Shown: one piece after another, positions 1-7,533 of the stretch
How the letters are laid out: each line of letters opens with the position of its first letter
How positions within the stretch are numbered: the stretch's first letter is position 1
DNA from: Bacteroidia bacterium
GTDB taxonomy: Bacteria > Bacteroidota > Bacteroidia > CAILMK01 > JBBDIG01
Length of the DNA: 64,000 nt
NCBI GenBank assembly: GCA_040880525.1
Contig: JBBDIG010000028.1
Coordinates: 1-64,000 of the forward strand
Reading direction: 5' to 3'
Notes under the pieces: generated by a model
Told to the model about the DNA's origin: nothing
Seen by the model: only the letters and a program-made list of their open reading frames with translations
Databases searched by the model: none
Translations under genes and position numbers: made by a program

Positions 1-215
1 AACCATACATTTGTTTTTCTTCAAATGTACAGGTTATTTCGTTACAGATCCTAAGGACCACTGTACGCTCCCTGTAATTTTCAATGATTTCATAAGTCTT
101 TATATTTTAATGAACTGCAAACATAAAGGCTGCTGATTGAAATTGTGGGCTTATACTTTAGGAAATATGACATACAACGGCTACTTTGCTGCCCTCAACA
201 AAAACACAAGAGAGC
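1..215. other. Left-edge non-coding stretch
   Basis: AT-rich leader upstream of the first gene. I see no convincing reading frame, RNA fold or repeat. It probably holds the promoter of the VOC gene, but no clear TAnnTTTG box could be assigned. Confidence 0.4.
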
Positions 216-611
216 ATGAAACGAGTTACAGGATTGGGAGGCGTATTCTTTAAATGCGAGGACCCCGAAAATATGAAGGAATGGTATGCCGACCATCTGG
301 ACATAAAAACAGATGAGTATGGCGGCCTCTTTGAATGGTGCGAAAAAGGCAATCCTGGCAAAACATGCCACACGGCCTGGAGCCCTTTCAGCCAGACCAC
401 CAAATATTTTGCACCCAGCACCAAGCCGTATATGTTCAACTACCGGGTACACGACCTGGAGGCGCTCATGGAGCAACTCAAAAAGGAGGGCGTGGAAATA
501 GTGGGCGAAATTGAGCATTATGACTATGGCAAATTCGGATGGATACTGGATCCCGAAGGTAACAAGGTAGAGCTGTGGGAACCTGTGGATGAAAACCTGA
601 AGAAGCAGTAA
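216..611 (+). CDS. VOC (glyoxalase/bleomycin-resistance) family protein
   Basis: A small single-fold protein of about 131 residues. The N-terminus (GLGGVFFKCEDPENMKEWY) and the C-terminal FGWILDPEGNKVELWEP are typical of the vicinal-oxygen-chelate superfamily; the closing ELWEP carries the usual C-terminal metal-ligand glutamate. VOC members isomerise, hydrolyse or bind small metabolites, and the substrate cannot be read from sequence. The ATG at 216 was preferred to a TTG at 186 because the fold begins immediately after it. The RDD gene starts 3 bp after its stop, so the two are probably co-transcribed. Confidence 0.8.
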   Translation: MKRVTGLGGVFFKCEDPENMKEWYADHLDIKTDEYGGLFEWCEKGNPGKTCHTAWSPFSQTTKYFAPSTKPYMFNYRVHDLEALMEQLKKEGVEIVGEIEHYDYGKFGWILDPEGNKVELWEPVDENLKKQ

Positions 612-614
612 ACG

Positions 615-1331
615 ATGGCCAAAACCATCAGGATCACCACAACGCAAAAGGTAGTTATAGAATATGAGCTTGCGCCCCTCCGCGATCGCATCCTCGCCTG
701 GCTGATTGATTTCATCATCATCTTTTTCGGCAGTATTCTCATTCTTATAGCCCATTCGCTGATAGGCCAGAACATGGTGATAATGCTTATCTCCCTGCTG
801 TTTTTCTTTTATACGCTGGCCTCGGAGATCCTTATGGACGGGCAAACGCTGGGAAAAAAGGTGCTGAGTACAAAGGTGGTGAAGATCAGTGGGAGGGAAG
901 CCACTATCGGGGATTACCTCATTCGCTGGAGCTTCAGGATCATTGACATTTACTTTACGCTGGGTGGTGTGGCAGCTATGCTCATCAGTTCTTCCCCAAA
1001 CAATCAGCGGTTGGGTGGCAGGCTGTCGCATACCACGGTCATAAAACTTCGCCCTTCATTGAGGGTTTCGCTACGTGATGTGCTTGCCATAAACGAATCG
1101 CAACCGCATGAGATCACCTATCCGCAAGTCAGGCGATTAGCGGAAAAGGACATGTTGCTGATCAAGAACGTGCTTGACCGCACACGGAAATATAATAATC
1201 CCGCCCACCGCGCGGCCATGACCGAACTTGTGGAGAGAATCCGGCAGGAATCAGGAATCACTCCGAAGGAATCTGACCCGGCCCAATTTATAGAAAAATT
1301 GATCTGGGACTATGTAGTGCTGACGAGGTAG
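615..1331 (+). CDS. RDD family membrane protein
   Basis: A 238-residue inner-membrane protein. The first helix carries the motif that names the family (RDRILAWLIDFIII, Arg and Asp spaced as in RDD proteins), followed by two further hydrophobic segments near residues 50-70 and 95-120. The signature LMDGQTLGKKVLSTKVV lies between them. The last 90 residues are hydrophilic and presumably cytoplasmic. RDD proteins are widespread in Bacteroidota; some have been linked to ion transport, but no function can be assigned here. It lies directly downstream of the VOC gene. Confidence 0.85.
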   Translation: MAKTIRITTTQKVVIEYELAPLRDRILAWLIDFIIIFFGSILILIAHSLIGQNMVIMLISLLFFFYTLASEILMDGQTLGKKVLSTKVVKISGREATIGDYLIRWSFRIIDIYFTLGGVAAMLISSSPNNQRLGGRLSHTTVIKLRPSLRVSLRDVLAINESQPHEITYPQVRRLAEKDMLLIKNVLDRTRKYNNPAHRAAMTELVERIRQESGITPKESDPAQFIEKLIWDYVVLTR

Positions 1332-1680
1332 TGGCACGGTATAAATTATCAGCCAAACGGGTGATAATTCTTTAACAAAAAAACGTAGAATGGGACAGGC
1401 ACATCATTTATTCATAAGCCCGGAGAAGCACAGAAATTACTGGTATGTATACTTTTATAAAAAAGTTAAATCATTAATTATTTAGTAATGATAATTCAAA
1501 CTATGAATTTAATGAAATGATAAACAAAAAACATTGGCGAACATCATACATAAAAAAAGTTACCGTAACAAAAGAAACTTCTTCCGGCTCCTCCACCACC
1601 CGAAACAAAAACCGGGAATGGTTGAACCATCCTCTATTGCCGTTGTTTGCCTCTGCCAAATGAATTAACATAAAAGACCG
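1332..1680. other. Intergenic region, no supported gene
   Basis: A 349-bp AT-rich gap. Two tiny frames exist (ATG at about 1391, 31 codons; ATG at 1517 to TGA at 1663, 48 residues, rich in Ser/Thr/Lys/Arg). Neither has recognisable homology or a clear start signal, so they are not called as genes. Confidence 0.4.
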
Positions 1681-2142
1681 ATGAACTCCCAAACAGGAAT
1701 TAAAGAACAAATACTCCGGCACCTGCATGAATTGCTGGACCGAAAGATCGCGGAAGCGAGCCGGGCACTTGAGTCTGCAAAAGAATCCCGCGATAGCGAC
1801 ACAAAAAGCTCTGCGGGCGATCAATATGAAACGGGCAGAGCGATGATGCAAATTGAGATGGAGAATTATGACACTCAATTAAATAATGCACTCGAACTGA
1901 AAAAAGCGCTTACCCGACTCAATATAAGCCGGGAAATAGAGGAAATCGAACCGGGCAGCTTCGTGGTTACCAACCATGGAAAGTATTTTATCTCCATCGG
2001 ACTTGGAAAAATTACAGTGAACGATGAAGTGGTTTATGCTATATCTTTGGCTTCTCCCATTGGCCAGATGTTTAAAGACAAGAGGGTTGGGGATAAATTT
2101 GAATTTAACGGGAGAGAATATTTGATTCAGGAAATTATTTAA
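1681..2142 (+). CDS. GreA/GreB-like transcription factor family protein
   Basis: A 153-residue protein with an N-terminal helical hairpin (residues 5-80) containing KSSAGDQYETGRAMMQIE, a motif of Gre-type coiled coils. A small beta C-terminal domain (residues 95-153) includes SPIGQMFKDKRVGDKFEFNGREYLIQEI, like the Gre/FKBP-like domain that rests on RNA polymerase. The family is common in Bacteroidota and is often mislabelled 3-oxoacyl-ACP synthase in databases. Genuine GreA cleaves backtracked RNA; whether this short relative does so is unknown. The methyltransferase gene follows after 23 bp. Confidence 0.7.
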   Translation: MNSQTGIKEQILRHLHELLDRKIAEASRALESAKESRDSDTKSSAGDQYETGRAMMQIEMENYDTQLNNALELKKALTRLNISREIEEIEPGSFVVTNHGKYFISIGLGKITVNDEVVYAISLASPIGQMFKDKRVGDKFEFNGREYLIQEII

Positions 2143-2165
2143 TTCGCGGAAAAAAGGATGAATGC

Positions 2166-3068
2166 ATGGCATCAAAAGCTGATATTGATTACTCGTATAG
2201 CACAATGGATAAAATATGGCGCCTCAGCATTGGAGAGATGGCCGATTTTACAGGCGCAAAATATGACGGGGATTTTTCGCTCAGTCTTGAGGAAGCCCAG
2301 GAAAGGAAACACAGATTTATTGCAGAACAGTTAAATATTACCGCAGGAAGCCGGGTGCTGGACATTGGTTGCGGATGGGGGCCATTCCTCAATTATCTGC
2401 GGAAGATCAAGGCTGAAGGCATTGGCCTCACGCTGTCAGAAGCGCAACATGCGGCTTGTAGGCAGCAGGGGTTTGAAGTTTACATCCAGGATTGCCGGAC
2501 GATAACCTCACAGGATTTCGGGACTTTTGATGCTGTGGCTTCCATCGGCTCGTTCGAGCATTTCTGCTCTGTGGAGGATTACAAGGAGGGCCGGCAGGAT
2601 CAGGTATACCAGGATTTCTTTAAAACTGTAAGCGATCTGTTGCCCATTGGTGGACGATGTTTTGTGCAAACCATGGTGTTTGGAAAGGGAATGATAAGCC
2701 TCGATGAATTTGATATTAATGCAGATAAAAACTCAAAGGAATACCTGATGGCGCTGATCATGAATGAATTTCCAGGATCATGGCTGCCTTATGGGATAGA
2801 GCATATTATCCGTTCAGCCCAGCCCTGTTTTAAACTCGTAACGAGCCATTCGGGCCGGGAAGATTATATAGAAACGATAAAAGTTTGGCGGCAAAGGCTG
2901 AAGTCCTTTGGCTGGAAAAAATACCAGGCTTACCTGTCGTTGGTCCCACAATTTCTCACAGATGCTAAAATGAGGAACCGCCTCGAAAACCTGAAAATTG
3001 CGCCCATCCGTGTTGCTTTCGAGCGCGGCATTTGGGATCACCACCGTATCGTCTTTGAAAAAGTTTAG
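2166..3068 (+). CDS. Cyclopropane-fatty-acyl-phospholipid synthase-like methyltransferase
   Basis: A 300-residue class I SAM-dependent methyltransferase. Motif I is VLDIGCGWGPF (residues 64-74) and the post-motif EHF loop is IGSFEHF, as in the CFA synthase/mycolic acid cyclase family. The C-terminal half keeps the family pattern (SREDYIETIKVWRQRL-like, then the closing FERGIWDHHRIVFEK). CFA synthase transfers a methylene group from SAM to double bonds of membrane lipids. At 300 residues it is shorter than E. coli Cfa, lacking the N-terminal domain. Its last 257 bp plus 240 bp of downstream sequence recur at 6192-6688, beyond an accessory insert. Confidence 0.8.
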   Translation: MASKADIDYSYSTMDKIWRLSIGEMADFTGAKYDGDFSLSLEEAQERKHRFIAEQLNITAGSRVLDIGCGWGPFLNYLRKIKAEGIGLTLSEAQHAACRQQGFEVYIQDCRTITSQDFGTFDAVASIGSFEHFCSVEDYKEGRQDQVYQDFFKTVSDLLPIGGRCFVQTMVFGKGMISLDEFDINADKNSKEYLMALIMNEFPGSWLPYGIEHIIRSAQPCFKLVTSHSGREDYIETIKVWRQRLKSFGWKKYQAYLSLVPQFLTDAKMRNRLENLKIAPIRVAFERGIWDHHRIVFEKV

Positions 3069-3308
3069 CATAGGACAGGCAGGCCGCTTCTTCGGACTGG
3101 AAACTTCGTTGGCAAAGGAAAATTGTAGAGATATTGGGCTGGTAGTAAAAGACAAAATCCAATTAGTTTATTTTATATTTATTGTCATTCCGGAATTTCA
3201 TTTTTCACGAAATATCCGGAATCTCCTGCGCGGGTGCCTGCTGTTGTACATTCTGCCTAAGTTTCCGCAAGGCAGGAGATTCCCGCCTTCGCTGGAAGGA
3301 CAGGACAA
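2812..3308 (+). repeat. Direct repeat copy A: methyltransferase 3' end plus trailer
   Basis: 497 bp repeated at 6192-6688 at a constant offset of 3380 without indels. By eye the coding part differs at two positions, both synonymous. The stretch up to about 3207 is otherwise identical, and about nine differences cluster in the last 100 bp (the hairpin element). Confidence 0.95.
3182..3307. repeat. Composite hairpin element, copy 1
   Basis: Begins TGTCATTCCGGAATTTC and ends close to GGAAGGACAG. The two outer arms are inverted relative to each other: GGAATCTCCTGC near the left is the reverse complement of GCAGGAGATTCC on the right. It resembles palindromic intergenic elements common in Bacteroidota. 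The inner hairpin of the right arm is degraded here but perfect in copy 2. Confidence 0.75.
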
Positions 3309-3310
3309 TT

Positions 3311-3946
3311 CTATGCTATTTGCGGGTAAAGTTTCCTGGTCTCTTCAATTGTAAGTTTTGGAAGCATTATAAAAACGACCAAAAACAAGGAGCTAAATGC
3401 AAATATCACTACACTTAAATAATGATTTCCCTGATTGGCCAGAAATAACATCATCGGCCCCGCTATTAAAATATAAACAATGAATGTCATAATATTGCAG
3501 GCACGTTTAGGCAAGAAAATGTTCACCTTTCTCAGACGCCAATGGTTTGTGGCCGTCACAATAATCATAGCACCGTAAAAACCCAATACATAATATTCTT
3601 TATTGCTTATAAGGGGCAGTACGAAATGCCAGACGGCTGCCAGCGAAAAAGTAAATAACGCGTAAGGCCACGATAAAAAGCTGAGAAGGGCATTTCCAAT
3701 TAATTTGAGCGTTTTTCTTCTTACATTCTTTTCTGTATTATCAATATAAACCTGAAAGCCTTGCTGACCGCCAAACTGCCGGTGCGCCCGAAAGAGGGAT
3801 TCTTCAAAGGATAGCTCAGGATGTTCTTTCTCCATTGTCTCAACTGCTGAAGCAAAGTGGTCAATTAATTCAGCCTGTACGTCATAATATTTAACATCAT
3901 TAAAGCTGAGGTACTTCTTTATGACTTCTAACTTTTCCGGTTCCAT
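3311..3946 (-). CDS. HAAS-type membrane protein paired with PadR
   Basis: A 211-residue protein. The first 75 residues form a soluble helical domain (KYLSFNDVKYYDVQAELIDHFAS...SFEESLFRAHRQFGGQQGF) of the type called HAAS, found encoded next to PadR regulators. Four hydrophobic segments follow. Its start lies inside the end of the padR gene (19-bp overlap), so the two are translationally coupled. In known PadR-HAAS modules the membrane protein is part of a signalling or envelope-stress circuit; its function here is inferred from that arrangement only. It lies in the insert between the two methyltransferase 3'-end copies. Confidence 0.7.
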   Translation of the reverse strand: MEPEKLEVIKKYLSFNDVKYYDVQAELIDHFASAVETMEKEHPELSFEESLFRAHRQFGGQQGFQVYIDNTEKNVRRKTLKLIGNALLSFLSWPYALFTFSLAAVWHFVLPLISNKEYYVLGFYGAMIIVTATNHWRLRKVNIFLPKRACNIMTFIVYILIAGPMMLFLANQGNHYLSVVIFAFSSLFLVVFIMLPKLTIEETRKLYPQIA

Positions 3947-4284
3947 ACTTTATATGGTTTTTTAGGCGAAAGAATTAACTGCACCTGTCCAAGAAATGAC
4001 TGCAACTGCTGCAATCTGGTGGCAGTGGCTTTTTTCCCTTTGGCACTTAGCGAGTAATATTTTCTTTGCCGCCCCGACACCATTCTTGTTTCTGTAGTCA
4101 AAAGCCCCTCCTGCTCCAGCTTATGCAAGGCCGGATATAATGCTCCTTCGGTAATGAGCATTTGCCCGTCACTTATCAACTTAATTTTCTGAATGACCTC
4201 GTAGCCATACACCTGCCCGTTGTCCGATAGCAATTTAAGGATTAAAGTGGCCAGGGTTCCTTTTATAAAAGAGTTGTTTTTCAT
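3928..4284 (-). CDS. PadR family transcriptional regulator
   Basis: A 118-residue winged-helix protein. KGTLATLILKLLSDNGQVYGYEVIQKI is helix 1-2 of PadR and EGALYPALHKLEQEGLLTTE is the recognition helix and wing. The C-terminal helix for dimerisation is short, as in PadR subfamily s2. The ATG at 4284 (MKNNSF) fits the family start better than the ATG at 4296. PadR proteins usually repress an adjacent gene, here probably their own operon with the HAAS protein, and perhaps the neighbouring ABC transporter. Confidence 0.88.
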   Translation of the reverse strand: MKNNSFIKGTLATLILKLLSDNGQVYGYEVIQKIKLISDGQMLITEGALYPALHKLEQEGLLTTETRMVSGRQRKYYSLSAKGKKATATRLQQLQSFLGQVQLILSPKKPYKVWNRKS

Positions 4285-4296
4285 TAATGCAAACAT

Positions 4297-4644
4297 ACCT
4301 AATTATCTTGGGCATGGAATTAATGTAAACTGGATTTTTTTTGACCAAAGCTTGATTATATTCACAATAGTCCTGTAGAAGCTGAAATAGTGGATAGACC
4401 GGTACGCTACCGCTATAGCTCAGCCCGGGATTATGCTGGTATGAAAGGTTTGCTGAAGGTAGAATTGACAGCGTAGGATTGGGGCTGAGGCTTTGTAGAT
4501 CGCCAAACAAGGCACGCCTTACGCTGTCGTTAGACACGTGCATCAGCTAAGTGAAAAGTAAGAATATTTGCTGCTATTGCCAAATTAGCTGCTGCATCAA
4601 CCTGACGTGAAGGTACGGGCAAATGCTCGCACCAGGTGGGGGAT
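4297..4644. other. Gap between padR and the ABC permease
   Basis: 348 bp without a supported gene. The minus strand is open over 4235-4543, but the frame has low-complexity composition, overlaps padR and matches nothing I recognise. It may be a remnant carried with the insert. Confidence 0.35.
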
Positions 4645-5370
4645 TTAGTAGAATTTACTCTTCTTAATAAGAAGAAACGAGGCCATAGGAAAGGCGATCA
4701 AATAAAGCGCAAAAATGAAAAAATCCTCGTAACCATTTGAGGTTTCATTTAAAATGTTTTGAGTTAAGCTAAGAGGTAAATAATTTCTTAAGTCAACTTC
4801 TAATATATTCAAACAAAAGCCTATTAAAAAATGCTCTAAAAAATTATAGATAATAATAAATACTAACCCCAGATAACTCTTGAATAGACTAATAAAAAAA
4901 AGGGCAATGCTACCATAAAGGCTAAATACAAAAAACTGAAAGAGCAAATTGAAATTAAATATATACCAAAAATCAAAGGAATTGCTGAACAGGATTAAAT
5001 TGATAATAAGAACGGTACCAGTAAGACAAAGCAGCAAGGCCAGAACTTTTATTGCAGCATTTACCAATAGCATAAGATGAAGCTGAAGCCTTGAATATCC
5101 TAATACCAGAATTTGCTTAATCATACCATTCCGGAATAATGAGGCCAAATCATAAGCGACCCACATACCCAACAGCACTCCATAAAATGTAAACTTTAAA
5201 GAAGCATTGATACTTCGTTCATAGTTGAAATGTTCTGTAAATTCAGGAGAGCCTTTAATGGAATAGGCATTTGCTAAAATAAACAAAGCCATTAGTAGCC
5301 AGACAATTCCGAAGAAAACGGCATTTCTTGAAACTTTATTTAGAAGCAGGGAAACCCTAAGAAGCCTCAT
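4645..5370 (-). CDS. ABC transporter permease-like membrane protein
   Basis: About 241 residues with six hydrophobic segments, clearly AT-rich compared with flanking genes. The start ATG at 5370 (MRLLRVSLLLNKVSRN) overlaps the upstream ATPase gene by 14 bp, the usual coupling of ATPase and permease. It has no recognised family signature beyond the ABC-2-like topology. The substrate is unknown; small two-component exporters of this shape in Bacteroidota are often linked to peptide or bacteriocin immunity, which is only a guess here. Confidence 0.65.
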   Translation of the reverse strand: MRLLRVSLLLNKVSRNAVFFGIVWLLMALFILANAYSIKGSPEFTEHFNYERSINASLKFTFYGVLLGMWVAYDLASLFRNGMIKQILVLGYSRLQLHLMLLVNAAIKVLALLLCLTGTVLIINLILFSNSFDFWYIFNFNLLFQFFVFSLYGSIALFFISLFKSYLGLVFIIIYNFLEHFLIGFCLNILEVDLRNYLPLSLTQNILNETSNGYEDFFIFALYLIAFPMASFLLIKKSKFY

Positions 5371-5968
5371 GACCCGGAAGTTTATAGCTGTATTTCGCCC
5401 TAACCACACTGTCAGCGGCAGGGTCATTGTAAATAAGAATGCCTCCGTGACTAAGATGATCTTTAAACCAGTTTAATAATGAACCTGCTGAATTTTCATC
5501 TAAGTTTGCAAAAGGTTCATCTAGAAAAACCATCTTCGGCTGCCCCACAAAGGCGGCAATGATGTGTAATTTTTTCTTATTGCCAGCAGATAAACTTCCG
5601 CATTTCTTATTTAATTGAGTACTGAAATTCAATCCTTCCATAAGATTATTTATAAATTGGGTTCTATCATTTTTAATATATCTGGCAATTGCCAAATTAT
5701 CGCTTGCGGTGAGATTGGGTTCAAAATAGTTTTCAATACAAAAACTAATTAGATTCTGGTTTTGAGTTGGCTCCTTTTCATTTTCAATTCTGAACTCGCC
5801 CGTGAAAGGAATAAGTCCGGCCAGGGCTTTAAACAACATTGTTTTGCCAGACCCATTAGCACCGCTAATCAATAAATCTTCACCAGAGGTTAGCCTGATA
5901 TTTAAGCCCACTGGTATTCTTTTACGCTTAACCAGTATCTCTTCTGCATTAATATATAGCGATAGCAT
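5357..5968 (-). CDS. ABC transporter ATP-binding protein (short, atypical switch)
   Basis: A 203-residue nucleotide-binding domain. Walker A is GANGSGKT (residues 36-43), the signature is LSAGN (126-130) and Walker B is MVFLDEP with D150/E151. Two usual residues appear to be missing: the H-switch histidine is replaced by Asn181 (LIYNDP), and no Gln stands at the Q-loop (ISFCIENYFEPN). The protein is short for an exporter ATPase but resembles CcmA-type domains. It is the first gene of a pair with the permease and part of the insert flanked by the 497-bp repeat. Confidence 0.82.
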   Translation of the reverse strand: MLSLYINAEEILVKRKRIPVGLNIRLTSGEDLLISGANGSGKTMLFKALAGLIPFTGEFRIENEKEPTQNQNLISFCIENYFEPNLTASDNLAIARYIKNDRTQFINNLMEGLNFSTQLNKKCGSLSAGNKKKLHIIAAFVGQPKMVFLDEPFANLDENSAGSLLNWFKDHLSHGGILIYNDPAADSVVRAKYSYKLPGHEAS

Positions 5969-6191
5969 TTATTTCACAATTTAATAGAGAGCAATTCATT
6001 GAAGAACTGTCGTTAATTCTGTTAAAAACTTAAAAACTTAATTGAAAAAGTTCCTTCTCTTAGACAAGTGCAAAAATAGCAATTCTACGACAACAGCGAA
6101 GCTTTTCGTGTGATGAAAGGAATATACCCAAAACCAGGGAACGATTTCAGTGAACCCCGAAAAGGTGAAATATTTCTTTTCCATCTAACAT

Positions 6192-6448
6192 GTTCAGCCC
6201 AGCCCTGCTTTAAACTCGTAACGAGCCATTCCGGCCGGGAAGATTATATAGAAACGATAAAAGTTTGGCGGCAAAGGCTGAAGTCCTTTGGCTGGAAAAA
6301 ATACCAGGCTTACCTGTCGTTGGTCCCACAATTTCTCACAGATGCTAAAATGAGGAACCGCCTCGAAAACCTGAAAATTGCGCCCATCCGTGTTGCTTTC
6401 GAGCGCGGCATTTGGGATCACCACCGTATCGTCTTTGAAAAAGTTTAG
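6192..6448 (+). pseudogene. 3' fragment of the methyltransferase gene
   Basis: Encodes only the last 85 or so residues of the methyltransferase at 2166-3068, identical in protein. The reading frame can be followed upstream to an ATG at 6114/6117, but that stretch (GIYPKPGNDFSEPRK...) is unrelated to the enzyme, so the motif I region is absent and the product would not be a methyltransferase. The only differences from the intact copy are synonymous, so the duplication is recent or was kept homogeneous by gene conversion. Confidence 0.9.
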
Positions 6449-6561
6449 CATAGGACAGGCAGGCCGCTTCTTCGGACTGGAAACTTCGTTGGCAAAGGAA
6501 AATTGTAGAGATATTGGGCTGGTAGTAAAAGACAAAATCCAATTAGTTTATTTTATATTTA

Positions 6562-6687
6562 TTGTCATTCCGGAATTTCATTTTTCTCGAAGTATCCGGA
6601 ATCTCCTGCACGGGTGCCTGCTGTTGTACATTCTGCATAAGTTTCCACGGGGCAGGAGATTCCCGCCTTCGCGGGAATGACAGGACA
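6562..6687. repeat. Composite hairpin element, copy 2
   Basis: Better preserved than copy 1. The outer arms TGTCATTCC and GGAATGACA are perfect inverted repeats, as are GGAATCTCCTGC and GCAGGAGATTCC. The left arm has its own inner repeat (ATTCCGGA/TCCGGAAT) and the right arm a perfect hairpin (ATTCCCGC-CTTC-GCGGGAAT). The predicted fold is a three-way cloverleaf. A 19-bp palindrome (ACAACATGA-A-TCATGTTGT, 6685-6703) abuts its right end. Confidence 0.8.
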
Positions 6688-6822
6688 ACATGAATCATGT
6701 TGTTCTGTTCTAATTTTTATGAACTTGTCTAATCGATAAAATATAGTTCTTTAATAACTTCTGAAAATCAAGAATTCGCTCTATTACTTGTAACGTTCCC
6801 TGTGTGAGCACGATAGTAAAAC

Positions 6823-7323
6823 TTAAGCATTTAATGCCTTGTCCTCCTCTTCCCCTTCCTTCACCTCTTCCACGGTAATCGAATTCACATCAATCTTGCT
6901 CACTACAATGGGAGAGCCGGCATCAATGAATCCTCGCAGCGACTTTACTTCCAGCAGGAAATCGTTGATCCGGGCCTTTCCGCCAGGCCTGATGTCTGAA
7001 ACCGCAACGCCTTTGTCGCCTTTCCTGACAATATCTTCTTCCAGCAGGTTCACGCGTCCGGTTATTTTTTCTTTGTTGGAAAAGCTTGTCCACACTCCGC
7101 TCTTGAATCCAATTATAATGGCCGTAAGTGAAATGATCAAACCTACCGTACTCACTGCAATGCCCCATGTAGATCCATAATTGGCAAATACCTGCACAAT
7201 GCCCAGCACCATCAGCACCAACCCGATGATGCCAACGAAGGTGGTACCGGGAACGAAGAATACCTCGATTAGAATGAGGGCCAGCCCCATTATGAGGAGT
7301 GTAAGGACGAGAAAAAGTTCCAT
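6823..7323 (-). CDS. NfeD family protein, short form
   Basis: A 166-residue membrane protein of the NfeD class that lacks the ClpP-like protease domain. Three or four transmembrane segments fill residues 1-80, and an OB-fold domain follows (GDKGVAVSDIRPGGKARINDFLLEV...GSPIVVSKID). Short NfeD proteins usually work with flotillin/SPFH proteins in membrane microdomains, but no SPFH gene lies nearby in this window. A long NfeD with the protease domain is encoded at 57923-59344, and its OB-fold carries the same VSDxRPGGK motif. Confidence 0.85.
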   Translation of the reverse strand: MELFLVLTLLIMGLALILIEVFFVPGTTFVGIIGLVLMVLGIVQVFANYGSTWGIAVSTVGLIISLTAIIIGFKSGVWTSFSNKEKITGRVNLLEEDIVRKGDKGVAVSDIRPGGKARINDFLLEVKSLRGFIDAGSPIVVSKIDVNSITVEEVKEGEEEDKALNA

Positions 7324-7428
7324 TTGTTCTGCTTTTCTAATTTAAATTGAACATTCAAATTTAGGGGAAAGATGGGATCCTCTGCGACAACTTCTCCGTG
7401 TAGAAAAGGCATACAGTTATTTCAAGCT

Positions 7429-7507
7429 CGTTATCCTGCGCATCCCGAAGGATCTGGTGGAGTTAATCTTGAAATGCGTAAATAATCAGGTTCTTCGCTT
7501 CATTACG
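7429..7507. repeat. Composite hairpin element, degenerate copy 3
   Basis: Between the M14 peptidase and short nfeD. It has the same plan as the elements at 6562 and 29076: CGTTATCCTG, then GAAGGATCTG (7447-7456), a loop of about 30 nt, the inverted CAGGTTCTTC (7487-7496), then a closing ATTACG. The arms have decayed but still pair. Confidence 0.55.
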
Positions 7508-7533
7508 TTTCGTTTAGAAGGACGAAGGGAACA

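Larger units (their letters stand above)
6192..6688 (+). repeat. Direct repeat copy B: displaced methyltransferase 3' end
   Basis: The second copy of the 497-bp block at 2812-3308, in the same orientation. Homology begins abruptly at GTTCAGCCC and ends at CAGGACAA. Together the copies bracket the PadR/HAAS and ABC cargo. Confidence 0.95.

Noticed and set aside
195-1031. Long open frame on the minus strand opposite the VOC and RDD genes
   Set aside because: It is antisense to two clearly recognisable genes and has no domain of its own.
1517-1663. A 48-residue frame before the GreA-like gene
   Set aside because: It is rich in Ser, Thr and basic residues, with no homology or clear ribosome-binding context. 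Probably chance.
4380-4450. tRNA-like segment with GCTATAGCTCAG
   Set aside because: The words resemble a D-arm, but no acceptor stem, anticodon arm or T-arm can be folded around them.
4235-4543. Minus-strand frame of 102 codons in the gap beside padR
   Set aside because: It overlaps the padR 5' end and has unspecific composition. No motif or start context supports it.
3309-6191. Insertion sequence carrying the ABC and PadR genes
   Set aside because: No transposase, terminal inverted repeats or short target duplication. The flanks are long copies of a host gene end instead.
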